Assembly: GCA_025965895.1 (NCBI GenBank)
Contig: JAOPWC010000028.1
Coordinates: 1 to 64,000, forward strand
Length of the DNA: 64,000 nt
Direction: 5' to 3'
From: Mycobacterium sp.
GTDB lineage: Bacteria; Actinomycetota; Actinomycetes; Mycobacteriales; Mycobacteriaceae
Of the stretch, positions 39,000 through 47,602 are shown in pieces (positions within the stretch are counted from its first letter, which is position 1; each line of letters opens with the position of its first letter). A model generated the notes under the pieces. That model ran no database searches, was not told the DNA's origin, and saw only the letters and a program-made list of their open reading frames with translations. The position numbers were made by a program, and so were the translations under genes.

Positions 39000-39926
39000 T
39001 CACTGGCCGGTGAGCCCGTGTTGCTCGCCAAGGGCGTCGGTGTAGGCGCCGGTCACCTGTCCGCCGTTCTTGATGCGTGTCAGTTGGGTGCCGCGGGCAC
39101 CTGCAACGTCCACTGCGCTGAAAGCGCCGTCGGCGTAGACGAAGCCGTGAGTTTTACCGGCCGCGTCGCTGTAGAAGCCGGCGATCTCCCCGGTGTCGCT
39201 GATGCCGAAGGCGGTCGTGCTGGTGGCGAGCGGGAAGTTGATGGGGGTGAACACGCCGCCCTGGAGCAGAAACCCGTGTGATCCCGCTGTATCGACAAAC
39301 ACTCCGGCGATGTCGCCGGTGGCGTTGATTCCGGCGGCCGCGGTGCCGGTGGCTCCGGGGAAATCGATGGCCGTGAAGGTGCCGCCGCTGCTGCGGAACC
39401 CATGCGCGACGTTGGCGGCGTCGAAGTAGTCGCCCACGATGTCTCCGGCGTCGTTGACGCCGATGGCCTGAGTCCCACTGGCACCGGGGAAATCCACGTT
39501 GGTGAAGGTGCCGCTACTGTCTGCAAAGCCGTGCCGCACGCTCGCCAGGTCCTGGTACACCCCGACGATCAGACCAGTTTCGTTGATGCCCGTAGCGATG
39601 CTTGTGGTCGAGCCTGGCACGTTGAGAATTTGGTAAACCCCGCCCGTGACAGTGAACGCGGTCGTGGGCGCGGACACGCTGCCAGGATCGACGACGAACC
39701 CGCCCAGTGCGGTGGTGCCGTCACTGTCGAAAGCCAGTGACTGCGCCGCGCCGGGATAGTCGGCGCTCGCGAAGTCGTACACCTTTGCTGCAGCCAGCCC
39801 TCGAGCCACGGCGTCGTGGGCCGGGACCGCGGTGCGTTCGCGCCCAACGCTGGGGCGAAGGTCCAGTAGGCCGTGCAGGAGGGTCCGTGCCGATCGGTGC
39901 AGTGATGGCGGTGCTGATGTTTCCAT
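39000..39926 (-). CDS. HAF-repeat protein
   Basis: A 308-residue protein built of about six 40-residue units, each with a pattern like FTAIDFPGATGTAAAGINAT and GDIAGVFVDTAGSHGFL (G-I-N-x-x-G-D-I-V/A-G, then H-G-F). These HAF repeats form beta-propeller-like extracellular modules in bacteria. There is no clear signal peptide after ATG 39926 (METSAPPSLHRSARTLLHGL), though AAGGGG seven bases in front supports that start. No function is known. It stands alone at the left edge of the prophage remnant region. Confidence 0.8.
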   Translation of the reverse strand: METSAPPSLHRSARTLLHGLLDLRPSVGRERTAVPAHDAVARGLAAAKVYDFASADYPGAAQSLAFDSDGTTALGGFVVDPGSVSAPTTAFTVTGGVYQILNVPGSTTSIATGINETGLIVGVYQDLASVRHGFADSSGTFTNVDFPGASGTQAIGVNDAGDIVGDYFDAANVAHGFRSSGGTFTAIDFPGATGTAAAGINATGDIAGVFVDTAGSHGFLLQGGVFTPINFPLATSTTAFGISDTGEIAGFYSDAAGKTHGFVYADGAFSAVDVAGARGTQLTRIKNGGQVTGAYTDALGEQHGLTGQ

Positions 39927-40591
39927 GTCGATCCCCTTTGAACCGCATTGGCATGCCAATGCCGCTGGCCCGCTCGACGACTACGCTGGGTTGGAAAATT
40001 GCCGCTCCGGACACCGGGGTACGCGGACCTGTGTGTTCCCGGACAACCCGAATCATCACAGGCGGCCTGTGCGAGGGCACGAGTAATCGACTACTCCACA
40101 ACCAAGGCCCGGCGGCGACGCGTCAACCCCGACCTTGCTCCGTGAACTGATCCCGGGGGGCCGGCAGGACACCCACAACGGCAACGGCAAGAAACGCACC
40201 CGACCACGCGCAAACCCGTCGCTCACAACCGAACCAGTACTGTCAGCGATGTCCGGACAACAACGTGCCAGGGATTTTCCCCGGGCCGTACACATCCAAT
40301 CTGGTCGGGTGGCCTACGTCGCAACTGGCCTGCAACCGGCCCTCCATCGGCCCGACGGCATGATCCAATGCCGAGCGGGACCGCATTCGCCGATACGGAC
40401 ACGCAACGTCCGGCGCGCCCCGGCCCGTCGGGAACAAATCCGTGAACATCGCATCGGGAAGCAACTCCCGCCGATGCGCAGCCAGGAACATAAACACGCT
40501 GCCCGCCTGGAGGAGATGGCCCGCTACCGGCTCCGCATCCAGCAGCTCGCGCGTTGACCCTCTAATCGACCCGGCACCCCAGTGCCTATGA
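39927..40591. other. Stretch without a recognisable gene at the left edge of the prophage remnant
   Basis: A plus-strand frame 40135-40557 (140 codons) and minus-strand frames have no motif I know. Composition is ordinary. It may be decayed phage DNA. Confidence 0.4.
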
Positions 40592-40876
40592 GCGGGAGGA
40601 TATGGGTTCCACTCCGGCAAAGAACTTGAGAAGGTCGTCGGGATCCTTGCTCGCGTCAGCGAGCTTGACCCACTCGGAATCGCTCCATTCGAAGGACGCC
40701 CGGGAGTGGTATTCGATAAGCAGGAGTATGCCGTGCCGGCAATCGTGGTCCACATCGACGGCCGGCGGCATGACCACGACGCGGATGCTCACCTGCGGCT
40801 CGAGGAGGCGGTCGAACTGCGCCGGCTCCTCGACGACGCCATCCGCATCGTGGGAAACGCCACCGAGCCTAAGTAA
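40592..40876 (+). pseudogene. Hypothetical small protein, no good start (likely 5'-broken)
   Basis: The frame after TGA 40589-40591 reads KELEKVVGILARVSELDPLG, IAPFEGRPGVVFDKQEYAVP, AIVVHIDGRRHDHDADAHLR, LEEAVELRRLLDDAIRIVGN to TAA 40876. This looks like real protein sequence (charged amphipathic C-terminal helix, normal composition), but there is no start codon in this frame before the middle. ATG 40588 with GGGAGG nearby is in another frame, so a frameshift near the start is likely. No family recognised. Confidence 0.45.
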
Positions 40877-41012
40877 ACAACGTCCCGCCCGGTTCGGCCC
40901 GTCACCCTTCGGGGTCGCGGGCCGATTGCTGTGTGATTGCTGTGTCGGCACTGCGGATTCGGTGCTAGCTTCAGATGCCGTTCGTTATGTCGGCCAACAA
41001 TGGAGGCGCCAA

Positions 41013-41291
41013 ATGCAGATAGACCTCGGTACCGACTCGGAGGACACGCAGCGATTGATCCGCCTGCGCGAGGAAGTTCAAGTCAGGCTGGAAGAGGTGG
41101 CCCTCATCGCGACGAGGAAGCTGGGTTACGAGCTCGGCCCGGACGCGACGCTGATGTTTCGTCCACACACACACGCCACAGACGGCGCGAACCCGGTTTA
41201 CATAGAGATTCTCGACGGCGGACCCGGTATGCCATCAATCTGTGTCTCCTGGAACGACGACGGCTCGATAACCGTCACCAGTCCCTGCTAA
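41013..41291 (+). CDS. Hypothetical small protein
   Basis: 92 residues from ATG 41013 with GGAGG six bases in front, a very good start. MQIDLGTDSEDTQRLIRLRE, VQVRLEEVALIATRKLGYEL (a helix), then MFRPHTHATDGANPVYIEIL and ICVSWNDDGSITVTSPC, likely beta-strands. It is acidic and soluble. I recognise no family; the neighbours are phage remnants, so it may be a phage or accessory gene. Confidence 0.65.
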   Translation: MQIDLGTDSEDTQRLIRLREEVQVRLEEVALIATRKLGYELGPDATLMFRPHTHATDGANPVYIEILDGGPGMPSICVSWNDDGSITVTSPC

Positions 41292-41439
41292 GTCGACTAC
41301 TCACGCTTCGTTCCAATCAGCGCACCCGGGCGGCGGCGTCCAGCGCGGAGCAGGTCGGGTCTGTCGGCGGCCGACATAACGTGGCGTCGCGTGTGCGGCA
41401 CGTCCACCCGAGATGCGACCCCGGCAGTCGCACGGCTGA

Positions 41440-41757
41440 TCTCGTGTTCGGTGACGGCGCGTATCTGCCGCGCCCGAAGTCCGACGGCGGATGGTTCGCC
41501 GGTGCGGTGAAGCGGGCGAAGGTGCAGAAGATCACACCTTGCGATCTCCGCCATTCCTGCGCCTCGATCGCGATCAGCTCCGGGGTGAACGTGTTGGCGT
41601 TGTCGCGGATGCTCGGGCACACCTCCGCCAAGGTCACGCTGGACACCTACGCCGATTTGTTCGACACCGGCCTCAATGCCGTCGCTTCAGCACTCGATTC
41701 CAAGTGTGCCCATTCTGTGCCCAAACGGGTGTCCACCTGGCGTGAAATAAGTCCTTG
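41440..41757 (+). pseudogene. Phage integrase C-terminal fragment 1
   Basis: Reads LVFGDGAYLPRPKSDGGWFA, KITPCDLRHSCASIAISSGV, NVLALSRMLGHTSAKVTLDT, YADLFDTGLNAVASAL, with HSC/RH, the second His (GH) and the catalytic Tyr of tyrosine recombinases. The N-terminal half and the first catalytic Arg are missing: to the left of about 41440 homology stops. It is close to, but not the same as, the fragment at 43496-44053, so they come from two different integrated elements. Confidence 0.85.
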
Positions 41758-41789
41758 ACCTGCGGTAACAGGCGTAGAAACTTGGCGGT

Positions 41790-42405
41790 GGCGGCGTCAC
41801 CGCCTGCGCGCCGACGCCAAAACGGATCGCCTGATCGCTGATGGTGGCCGTGACGGCGAACGCGGCCAGCTCGGCTTGCGCCAACGTCGGATCGGCCATC
41901 GTCGGTTTGGTTTGCGCCTCGGTCGTCGCGGGGCTGGCGACCAGCGCGCGAAACAGCGGGCCGCTGACAGTGAGCCCGTTCGCGGGCCATTGCGGCTGGC
42001 CGACCTGCGAGACAGCAGCCTCCGCGGTGGCACCGCTGTCGAGGGTCGTCACCGACCTGCACTCGATCTCGACGCGGGCTGGCCCGCGGCGAGCATCTCG
42101 GTGAAGTGGTCGAGCTGCGCTCGGGCCTCGGTCGGGCGCGAACGGGTCTCGGTGGCGTGACCGATCGCCTGCCCGATGCGCTCGCGGTGCTCGGCGTTGC
42201 GCCGGCGCAACTGCAGCGCATCCCGCAGCGCGCCGAGCTCGAGCTTGTCATCGGCGCACAGGTCGTTTTCCCGCTCGGTGAGGTCGCGCGGCTCGCTCAT
42301 TGCGCGTTGTGCGCGTGTTTCGACCCGCTCACAGTGCGCGATGCGCTCGTCGATTTCTGCGACCGGCAATTCGGCGAGCGCGTCAACGTCGGTTTTCTTG
42401 GACAT
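41790..42405 (-). pseudogene. Phage major-capsid-like protein, frameshifted and truncated
   Basis: From ATG 42405 the minus strand reads MSKKTDVDALAELPVAEIDE, an N-terminal charged coiled-coil like the delta domain of HK97-type capsid proteins. After a frameshift near 42075 it goes on VTTLDSGATAEAAVSQVGQP, QWPANGLTVSGPLFRALVAS, TMADPTLAQAELAAFAVTAT, as I would expect for a mycobacterial prophage capsid. It is then cut at about 41790 by the sequence that holds integrase fragment 1. The capsid call is by general resemblance, not by a diagnostic motif. Confidence 0.5.
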
Positions 42406-42653
42406 TGTTTTTCCACTTTTCGGCATCAAGTTATCGGGGGGAATTCGTGCGCGTCGGACCTCCGCCGCAGCCCCGTGATTTGATCGCACGCGGCGGCGGC
42501 GGACGCCACACACAACACATATTCGACGGGGCGTAGGTGGCCGCCCACGCCCCCATAAAACCAGCACCCGACAACGGCCGAACGCCGAAACCGCCCGCAG
42601 CGGCGGACCCATCCAGCATAATGGCACAGTTAGCACAGTTAGGAACCACCACT

Positions 42654-42905
42654 ATGAAGCAACGCGCACTGCGACGCGCGACGTTGATCGGCGCCGAGCT
42701 GGTCATGGCCGTATCGATTGGTATGGCCGGCCTCATCGGCTTGCACGGCACGGCGTCAGCGGACACGGGCCACCTGACCTACTGCCAGTGGGACAACACG
42801 TGGAGCGCTACGTCGCATGAGTGCACGCAGCAGCAGCAGCTGAAGCACCGGGTTAACCCCGGCGGCAACGCGACGAGCGGGCAGGGTGGCGAGGGTGGCG
42901 GCTGA
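42654..42905 (+). CDS. Small secreted protein in the prophage remnant
   Basis: 83 residues from ATG 42654: basic N-terminus and hydrophobic core MKQRALRRATLIGAELVMAV to TASA-D, a Sec signal peptide. The mature part has two Cys (LTYCQWDNTWSATSHECTQQ) and a Gly-rich end GGNATSGQGGEGGG. The ribosome site is weak (AGGA ten bases upstream). No family recognised; possibly a phage-borne secreted factor. Confidence 0.6.
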   Translation: MKQRALRRATLIGAELVMAVSIGMAGLIGLHGTASADTGHLTYCQWDNTWSATSHECTQQQQLKHRVNPGGNATSGQGGEGGG

Positions 42906-43099
42906 TGAGCACGACATATCGCTTGTACGGGACCGACAGTGTTGCGATTCCGACCATTCTCGGCCAATTCCGGCCATTTTCGGCGAATTCAGAGCCGATT
43001 TAAACGCAATTTGCTGACTGCGATGACAGCCCAACAAAAGTGCACCATATGCCATAAATCCGGTGATCAGTTCGTTTGCTGCCAAATCGCGACTAGGTA

Positions 43100-43490
43100 G
43101 ATCGCCGGGAACTGAAGTGACCACCGACCGGTTGCCCCAGAAAAAAGGCCCCTGGTCAGGGGCCTTCGTAGTGTTGCTGCCGGTGGGTTTGGCGTGCTTG
43201 TTCGCAGCCGTGTCGAAGAACTGCAACGCCTTCGCGGGTGCAGGGTTGGCTCTGGGACGTTTGGCCCGTGAGCATGTGCGGTGTTCGGGCCCGGCGTAGA
43301 GGCCGCGCGCTTTGGCTTGTGGGTGGTCGGAGTGCCCGAGGTCCCATGGTTCGCCGGGGGTGATGGGTTGTCGGCAGAGTGCGCAGACGGCCCGGCCGGC
43401 GTCGACGGTGGGTTTGATCTTGGCGCGCAGGCGGCGGTGGTTTTGGCCGTATCCCCGGGCGGCGGGGCTAGGTTGGGGCCGGGCAGCATC
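43100..43490 (-). pseudogene. Phage HNH endonuclease, N-terminus missing
   Basis: The minus strand reads ARGYGQNHRRLRAKIKPTVD, VCALCRQPITPGEPWDLGHS, DHPQAKARGLYAGPEHRTCS, the CxxC, HxDH and HRxC set of small phage HNH nucleases that stand beside terminase genes. The first Cys pair and any start codon are missing: homology begins at about 43490, back-to-back with integrase fragment 2. The frame runs on to 42756 without a stop, through a terminator hairpin at 43145, so the true end is lost too. Confidence 0.75.
43138..43166 (-). terminator. Rho-independent terminator (minus strand)
   Basis: On the minus strand AAGGCCCCT-GACC-AGGGGCCTT is followed by a run of T (AAAAAA at 43141-43146 on the plus strand): a 9-bp GC-rich stem, 4-base loop and T-tract. 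Such classic intrinsic terminators are uncommon in mycobacterial chromosomes but usual in phages. It ends the HNH transcription unit. Confidence 0.85.
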
Positions 43491-43495
43491 GGGCT

Positions 43496-44053
43496 TTGGT
43501 GCTGGCGTTGGCCTACTGCGGTGTGCGGTGGGGTGAAGCGGTAGCCCTGCGAGTGCGTGATGTCGAGTTTCTGCGTCGTCGGCTGTCGGTGTCGGAGAAC
43601 GCCGTGCAGCTCGGCGTAGACCACGCCGTTGGTCCGACCAAGGGCCGCAAGGCGCGCTCTGTGCCGGTGCCCGGCTTCGTGCTCGACGAGCTGTCGGTGC
43701 AGTGCCGGGGCAAGTCACCCGATGAGCTGGTGTTCGCCGGGCCTGACGGCAAGTACCTACCCCGGCCGAAGTCGGCCGACGGTAGGTTCGCCTCGGCGGT
43801 GCGCAAGGCAGGGGCACACGCCATCACCCCGCACGATTTGCGCCACACGTGCGCATCGCTGGCCATCTCGGCAGGGGTGAACGTGCTGGCGCTGCAACGC
43901 ATGCTCGGGCACACGTCGGCAAAGGTCACGCTCGACACCTATGCGGACCTGTTCGACGACGATCTGGACGCGGTGGCGGTCTGGCTGCACGGCCGGTACT
44001 TACCGGCGAATGTGCTCAAGATGTGCTCACCGGCGGCCGACGATATCCGTTGA
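43496..44053 (+). pseudogene. Phage integrase C-terminal fragment 2, beside tRNA-Ser
   Basis: 185 codons: LALAYCGVRWGEAVALRVRD (first catalytic Arg), GPTKGRKARSVPVPGF (Lys), HAITPHDLRHTCASLAISAG (HxxR), NVLALQRMLGHTSAKVTLDT with Y (His and Tyr). So the catalytic domain is complete, but the N-terminal arm and core-binding domains are gone; homology starts at the same point where the HNH gene is cut. It ends 50 bp from the tRNA-Ser 3' end, the usual place for an integrase next to its attL/attR. Alone it is unlikely to recombine. Confidence 0.88.
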
Positions 44054-44103
44054 TGGACATCGAAATGGCACTCGACCTGCGGTTTCCCTCGGACAGAAAG
44101 GGC

Positions 44104-44190
44104 GGTGGCGGAGGGATTTGAACCCTCGGACGGGGGTTACCCGTCACACGCTTTCGAGGCGTGCTCCTTAGGCCGCTCGGACACGCCACC
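44104..44190 (-). tRNA. tRNA-Ser(CGA)
   Basis: Minus strand: acceptor GGTGGCG pairs with CGCCACC, long class II variable arm (GACGGGTAACCCCCGTC), TpsiC GGGTTCAAATCCC, and anticodon stem CACGC-CTCGAAA-GCGTG with anticodon CGA for UCG. 87 nt; CCA is not encoded. An integrase fragment lies immediately downstream, so its 3' end has served as a phage attachment site. Confidence 0.95.
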
Positions 44191-44256
44191 GCGGAGCAGC
44201 TTACCGGGCAGCACGGGTTCACCCCACCGGTGCCCTCGGCTCGTCGCACAAAGTGC

Positions 44257-44709
44257 TCATTGCCGCTGCCGGGCGAAAAACTCCTCGACCGGCGCTGCGC
44301 AGTCGTCCGCCAGTACCCCGCCGCGCACCTCGGGACGATGGGTCAGCCGCCGGTCGCGCACCACATCCCACAGCGAGCCGACAGCGCCCGTTTTTGGCTC
44401 CCAAGCGCCGAACACCAGCCGCTTCACCCGCGCCATCACCAGTGCGCCGGCGCACATCGTGCACGGCTCGATCGTGACCGCCAGCGTCGTTCCGACCAGT
44501 CGCCAACCATCCCCCAACGCCTCCGCCGCCGCCCGCAGAGCAAGGATCTCGGCATGCGCGGTCGGATCGCCCAGCGCCTCGCGCTGGTTCACCGCGCGGG
44601 CGAGCTCGGTGCCGTCCGGCGCGAACACGGCAGCGCCCACCGGCACGTCGCGCGGACCGGCGGTGGCGGCGGCCTGTAGCGCGACACGGATGAGGTCGTC
44701 GTCTCCCAT
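44257..44709 (-). CDS. tadA: tRNA(Arg) adenosine-34 deaminase TadA
   Basis: A 150-residue zinc deaminase that converts A34 of tRNA-Arg(ACG) to inosine. The active site is complete: PTAHAEILALRAAAEAL (HAE) and VTIEPCTMCAGALVMARV (PCxxC). ATG 44709 overlaps the TGA of the preceding gene by one base, so the two are translationally coupled. Order with the next genes (associated protein, tyrA divergent) is as in Rv3752c-Rv3754. Confidence 0.95.
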   Translation of the reverse strand: MGDDDLIRVALQAAATAGPRDVPVGAAVFAPDGTELARAVNQREALGDPTAHAEILALRAAAEALGDGWRLVGTTLAVTIEPCTMCAGALVMARVKRLVFGAWEPKTGAVGSLWDVVRDRRLTHRPEVRGGVLADDCAAPVEEFFARQRQ

Positions 44710-45230
44710 CACCGATCGAGGCGGTCGAGCACCGCCGACAACTCGTCGGCAAAGCCCATCCGCGCCGCGATCATGCCCAGCTGCTCATCGGCATACAGAT
44801 CCGTCTCGGCCAAGATCACCCCGAGCACCGCCTCGGGTAATCCGACATCGGAAAGCAACCCGAGGTCGCCCTCCTCGAACGGCTCGACGCCGTCGAGGTC
44901 GTCGTAGTCGATGTCGGCGTCGAGCTTGTCCAGCGCCTCGGCAGCGATGTCGTAGTCCAGGGCCGCGGTGGCGTCCGACAACAGCAGTCGGGTGCCGGAC
45001 GGCGCTGGGCGCACGATGATGAAAAACTCGTCGTCAACGTCAAGAAGCCCGAAAACAGCTCCCGCACTTCGCAATTCACGCAGCTCTGTCTCCGCAGCCG
45101 TGAGGCTGGCCAGGGATCCGACGCGCATCGGCGAACAGAGCCACTTGCCTTCCTCACGGACCACTGCCACACCGAAGCCGTCCGGGGTGTCCGCGCCCTG
45201 GTCCTGAGCCGGTGCCCGCTGTGGTCCCAT
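44709..45230 (-). CDS. tRNA adenosine deaminase-associated protein
   Basis: A 173-residue actinobacterial protein always next to tadA. Acidic: YDIAAEALDKLDADIDYDDL, DGVEPFEEGDLGLLSDVGLP, YADEQLGMIAARMGFADEL. The biochemical role is not known; the constant pairing suggests that it works with TadA. MGPQRAPAQDQG at ATG 45230 is taken as the start. The frame is open up to 45482, but without homology. Confidence 0.9.
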   Translation of the reverse strand: MGPQRAPAQDQGADTPDGFGVAVVREEGKWLCSPMRVGSLASLTAAETELRELRSAGAVFGLLDVDDEFFIIVRPAPSGTRLLLSDATAALDYDIAAEALDKLDADIDYDDLDGVEPFEEGDLGLLSDVGLPEAVLGVILAETDLYADEQLGMIAARMGFADELSAVLDRLDR

Positions 45231-45313
45231 GGGCCGATACGGTAGTCCCCGAGAAGGCGCCTTGACCACTATCTGACAGCGAGCGCCGTGGGTAAATATG
45301 CCAACCTTGACGC

Positions 45314-46273
45314 GTGACCAAGACACCCGTTTGCGTGCTCGGTCTGGGACTGATCGGCGGATCGGTGCTGCGGGGCGCCGCCGCCGCCGGCCACGAGGTC
45401 TTCGGGTACAACCGGTCAGTCGATGGCGTGCAGGCCGCGCGCTTCGACGGGTTCGACGCGACCACCCACCTCGACGAGGCACTGGGCTTCGCCGCTGATC
45501 GCGAGGCTCTGGTCGTTCTGGCGGTGCCCGCGCCGGCGCTGCCGATCATGCTGAACTACATAAGCGACATGGCACCTGACTGCTCGCTCACCGACGTGAC
45601 CAGCGTGAAAACCGCTGTACTACAGGAAGTCCAGAAGGTTGGCCTGCTACGCAATTTCGTCGGAGGTCACCCGATGGCCGGTACCACGCACTCCGGCTGG
45701 TCGGCCGGCAACGCCCGACTGTTCGTGGGTTCGCCGTGGGTGGTCAGCGTCGACGACCACGTCGATCCGCAGGTGTGGATGACGGTCACGCGGCTGGCGC
45801 TGGACTGCGGCGGAGTCGTGGTGCCGGCCCGCTCCGACGAGCACGACGCCGCCGCCGCGGCCATCTCGCACCTCCCCCATCTGGTCGCCGAGGCTGTCGC
45901 GGTCGCTGCCGCCGAGGTTCCATTGGCGTTCGCGCTCGCCGCCGGTTCGTTCCGGGACGTCACCCGGGTCGCGGCCACCACGCCGGAGCTCGTCCGCGCG
46001 ATGTTGGAGACCAATGACACTCAGGTGCTGCCCCTGCTGGACCGCATCATCGAGCTGCTCCGTCACGCCAGGACCACGCTGTCCGAACATGCCTCGGTGG
46101 CCGAGCTGGTCGACGACGGCCACGCCGCCCGGACGCGCTACGACGGCTTTCCCCGCCACGACATCGTCGGTATCACGATCGGCAAAGACAACTGGCGCGA
46201 ACAGCTCGCCGCGGAGGGCCGTGCCGGCGGGGTGCTCAGATCCGTTCCGCCAGGCCCGGATACTCGAGGATGA
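45314..46273 (+). CDS. tyrA: Prephenate dehydrogenase
   Basis: A 319-residue TyrA, which oxidatively decarboxylates prephenate to 4-hydroxyphenylpyruvate for tyrosine. The NAD site is [20 protein letters not shown] (GxGxxGGS), with [29 protein letters not shown] (substrate His) and [23 protein letters not shown] 45314. It is divergent from the tadA pair and its 3' end overlaps the 3' end of the convergent gene at 46236 by 38 bp. Confidence 0.95.
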   Translation: MTKTPVCVLGLGLIGGSVLRGAAAAGHEVFGYNRSVDGVQAARFDGFDATTHLDEALGFAADREALVVLAVPAPALPIMLNYISDMAPDCSLTDVTSVKTAVLQEVQKVGLLRNFVGGHPMAGTTHSGWSAGNARLFVGSPWVVSVDDHVDPQVWMTVTRLALDCGGVVVPARSDEHDAAAAAISHLPHLVAEAVAVAAAEVPLAFALAAGSFRDVTRVAATTPELVRAMLETNDTQVLPLLDRIIELLRHARTTLSEHASVAELVDDGHAARTRYDGFPRHDIVGITIGKDNWREQLAAEGRAGGVLRSVPPGPDTRG

Positions 46274-46826
46274 ATCCGTCCCGGTCGACGGTCACGGTGG
46301 TGTCGGCCACCGGCGAATGGACCTTGATGCCGTCAGAGCCGCTGGAGTAGGTGATCGTAGCCGGGTTCACCGAAAGGTCCGGCAGCGTCACGTATACCAC
46401 CGGCACCGACACGGAGTCATGTGTGGTGTAAATGCCCGTGCGCCGGATGGGCAGCGCGTTGAAGAACGGACTGAACACCACGTCAACGTCCAGAGCTCCG
46501 CTGAACGTGGCCCGCGACTGGCCCTGATGACTGGACACCGACCACATGTTCTCCTCGTCGCGTGCGATCGACAGCTGCCGATCCCGCTCGGCGAGCGTCA
46601 TGGTCAGCGACAACCGTGTGGTCGCACCGGCCTCATCTGTGACCAGGTCGTAGGACGCGCTGAACGCGGGGTGGATGTTTGTGGCGCCTGCCACAATCCG
46701 GCCATGGGCCTTGATCCGCTTGCCGGACAATTGCACTCGCGTTGATTCCATGCGGGGCACATCGTGCGCGCGCCAGGTCAGAATCGCCGGCCAGGCGCTC
46801 TCAGTCACTTCAGGGGTCGTACTCAC
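46236..46826 (-). CDS. Putative glycolipid-binding protein (Rv3755c-like)
   Basis: A 196-residue protein that belongs to the putative glycolipid-binding group by its overall beta-rich sequence: [72 protein letters not shown]. No signal peptide, so cytosolic. GTG 46826 overlaps the proZ stop (GTGA), which makes it the last gene of the proX-V-W-Z operon. Its link to osmolyte uptake is not known. Confidence 0.85.
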   Translation of the reverse strand: MSTTPEVTESAWPAILTWRAHDVPRMESTRVQLSGKRIKAHGRIVAGATNIHPAFSASYDLVTDEAGATTRLSLTMTLAERDRQLSIARDEENMWSVSSHQGQSRATFSGALDVDVVFSPFFNALPIRRTGIYTTHDSVSVPVVYVTLPDLSVNPATITYSSGSDGIKVHSPVADTTVTVDRDGFILEYPGLAERI

Positions 46827-47602
46827 CCGTCTACCGTAAGCGACGGGTCGCCCCCTGCGCCGCCTCTCAGAGAAGTGCGGATAGACCGCGTCGGCGTGTC
46901 GACCGCCGCAATGTCGTCGACCAATGGTTGAGGCACCCGGCGCAGCCTTCCGGTGCCGGGCACCGATGCCCACACCGTGACCGCCAGCAAGCCGTCGAGC
47001 AGCAGTGCCAGCGCAGTGACCATCAACGCTCCGACCAGTGCAATGTAGAACTGGCGCACCTTGATCCCGTCGATCAGATACCGGCCGAGTCCGCCCAGGC
47101 TGGCGTAGGCGGCCACCGTCGCGGTTGCAACGACCTGCAGGGTGGCGGTGCGCAACCCGCCCAGCATCAGCGGCAGCGCGTTCGGCACTTCGACTCGGAA
47201 CAGCACGTGGCTTTCCGTCATGCCCATGGCCCGTGCCGCGTCGACCACGGCCGGGTCCACGTTCGCGACTCCCGCGTAGGTGCCCGCCAGCAGTGGCGGA
47301 ATGCCGAGCAGCATCAGCGCCACGGTCGGCGGTAACAGTCCGAGGCCCCACAGCAGCACACCGAGCAGCAGCACACCGAGCGTCGGCAACGCCCGCAGCG
47401 CGTTGACGCCGGTAACCACGATGAATGTGCCGCGGCCGGTGTGCCCGATCACGAGCCCGACCGGAACGGCGATCAGCGCCGCGACGGCCACCGCGATCAC
47501 CGTGTACTGCATGTGTTCGACGAGCCTGGCCGCCAGGCCCGCTCTGCCGCCCCAGTTCGAGGACGTGAAGATGTAGGACAGCGCCTGGTGGAGGAAGTTC
47601 AT
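46823..47602 (-). CDS. proZ: Glycine betaine/osmoprotectant ABC transporter permease ProZ
   Basis: A 259-residue permease with about five or six membrane helices and the binding-protein-dependent transport motif VDAARAMGMTESHVLFRVEV and PNALPLMLGGLRTATLQVVA, which docks on the ATPase. Its ATG 47602 overlaps the proW stop (ATGA). Forms the membrane channel with ProW. The last 50 residues, after the final helix, are an unusual hydrophilic tail. Confidence 0.93.
   Translation of the reverse strand: MNFLHQALSYIFTSSNWGGRAGLAARLVEHMQYTVIAVAVAALIAVPVGLVIGHTGRGTFIVVTGVNALRALPTLGVLLLGVLLWGLGLLPPTVALMLLGIPPLLAGTYAGVANVDPAVVDAARAMGMTESHVLFRVEVPNALPLMLGGLRTATLQVVATATVAAYASLGGLGRYLIDGIKVRQFYIALVGALMVTALALLLDGLLAVTVWASVPGTGRLRRVPQPLVDDIAAVDTPTRSIRTSLRGGAGGDPSLTVDG

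Noticed and set aside
42756..43817. A 353-codon minus-strand frame as one complete protein
   Set aside because: Only about 43100-43490 of it reads as an HNH nuclease; the rest is antisense to the integrase on one side and runs past a terminator and the small secreted protein gene on the other.
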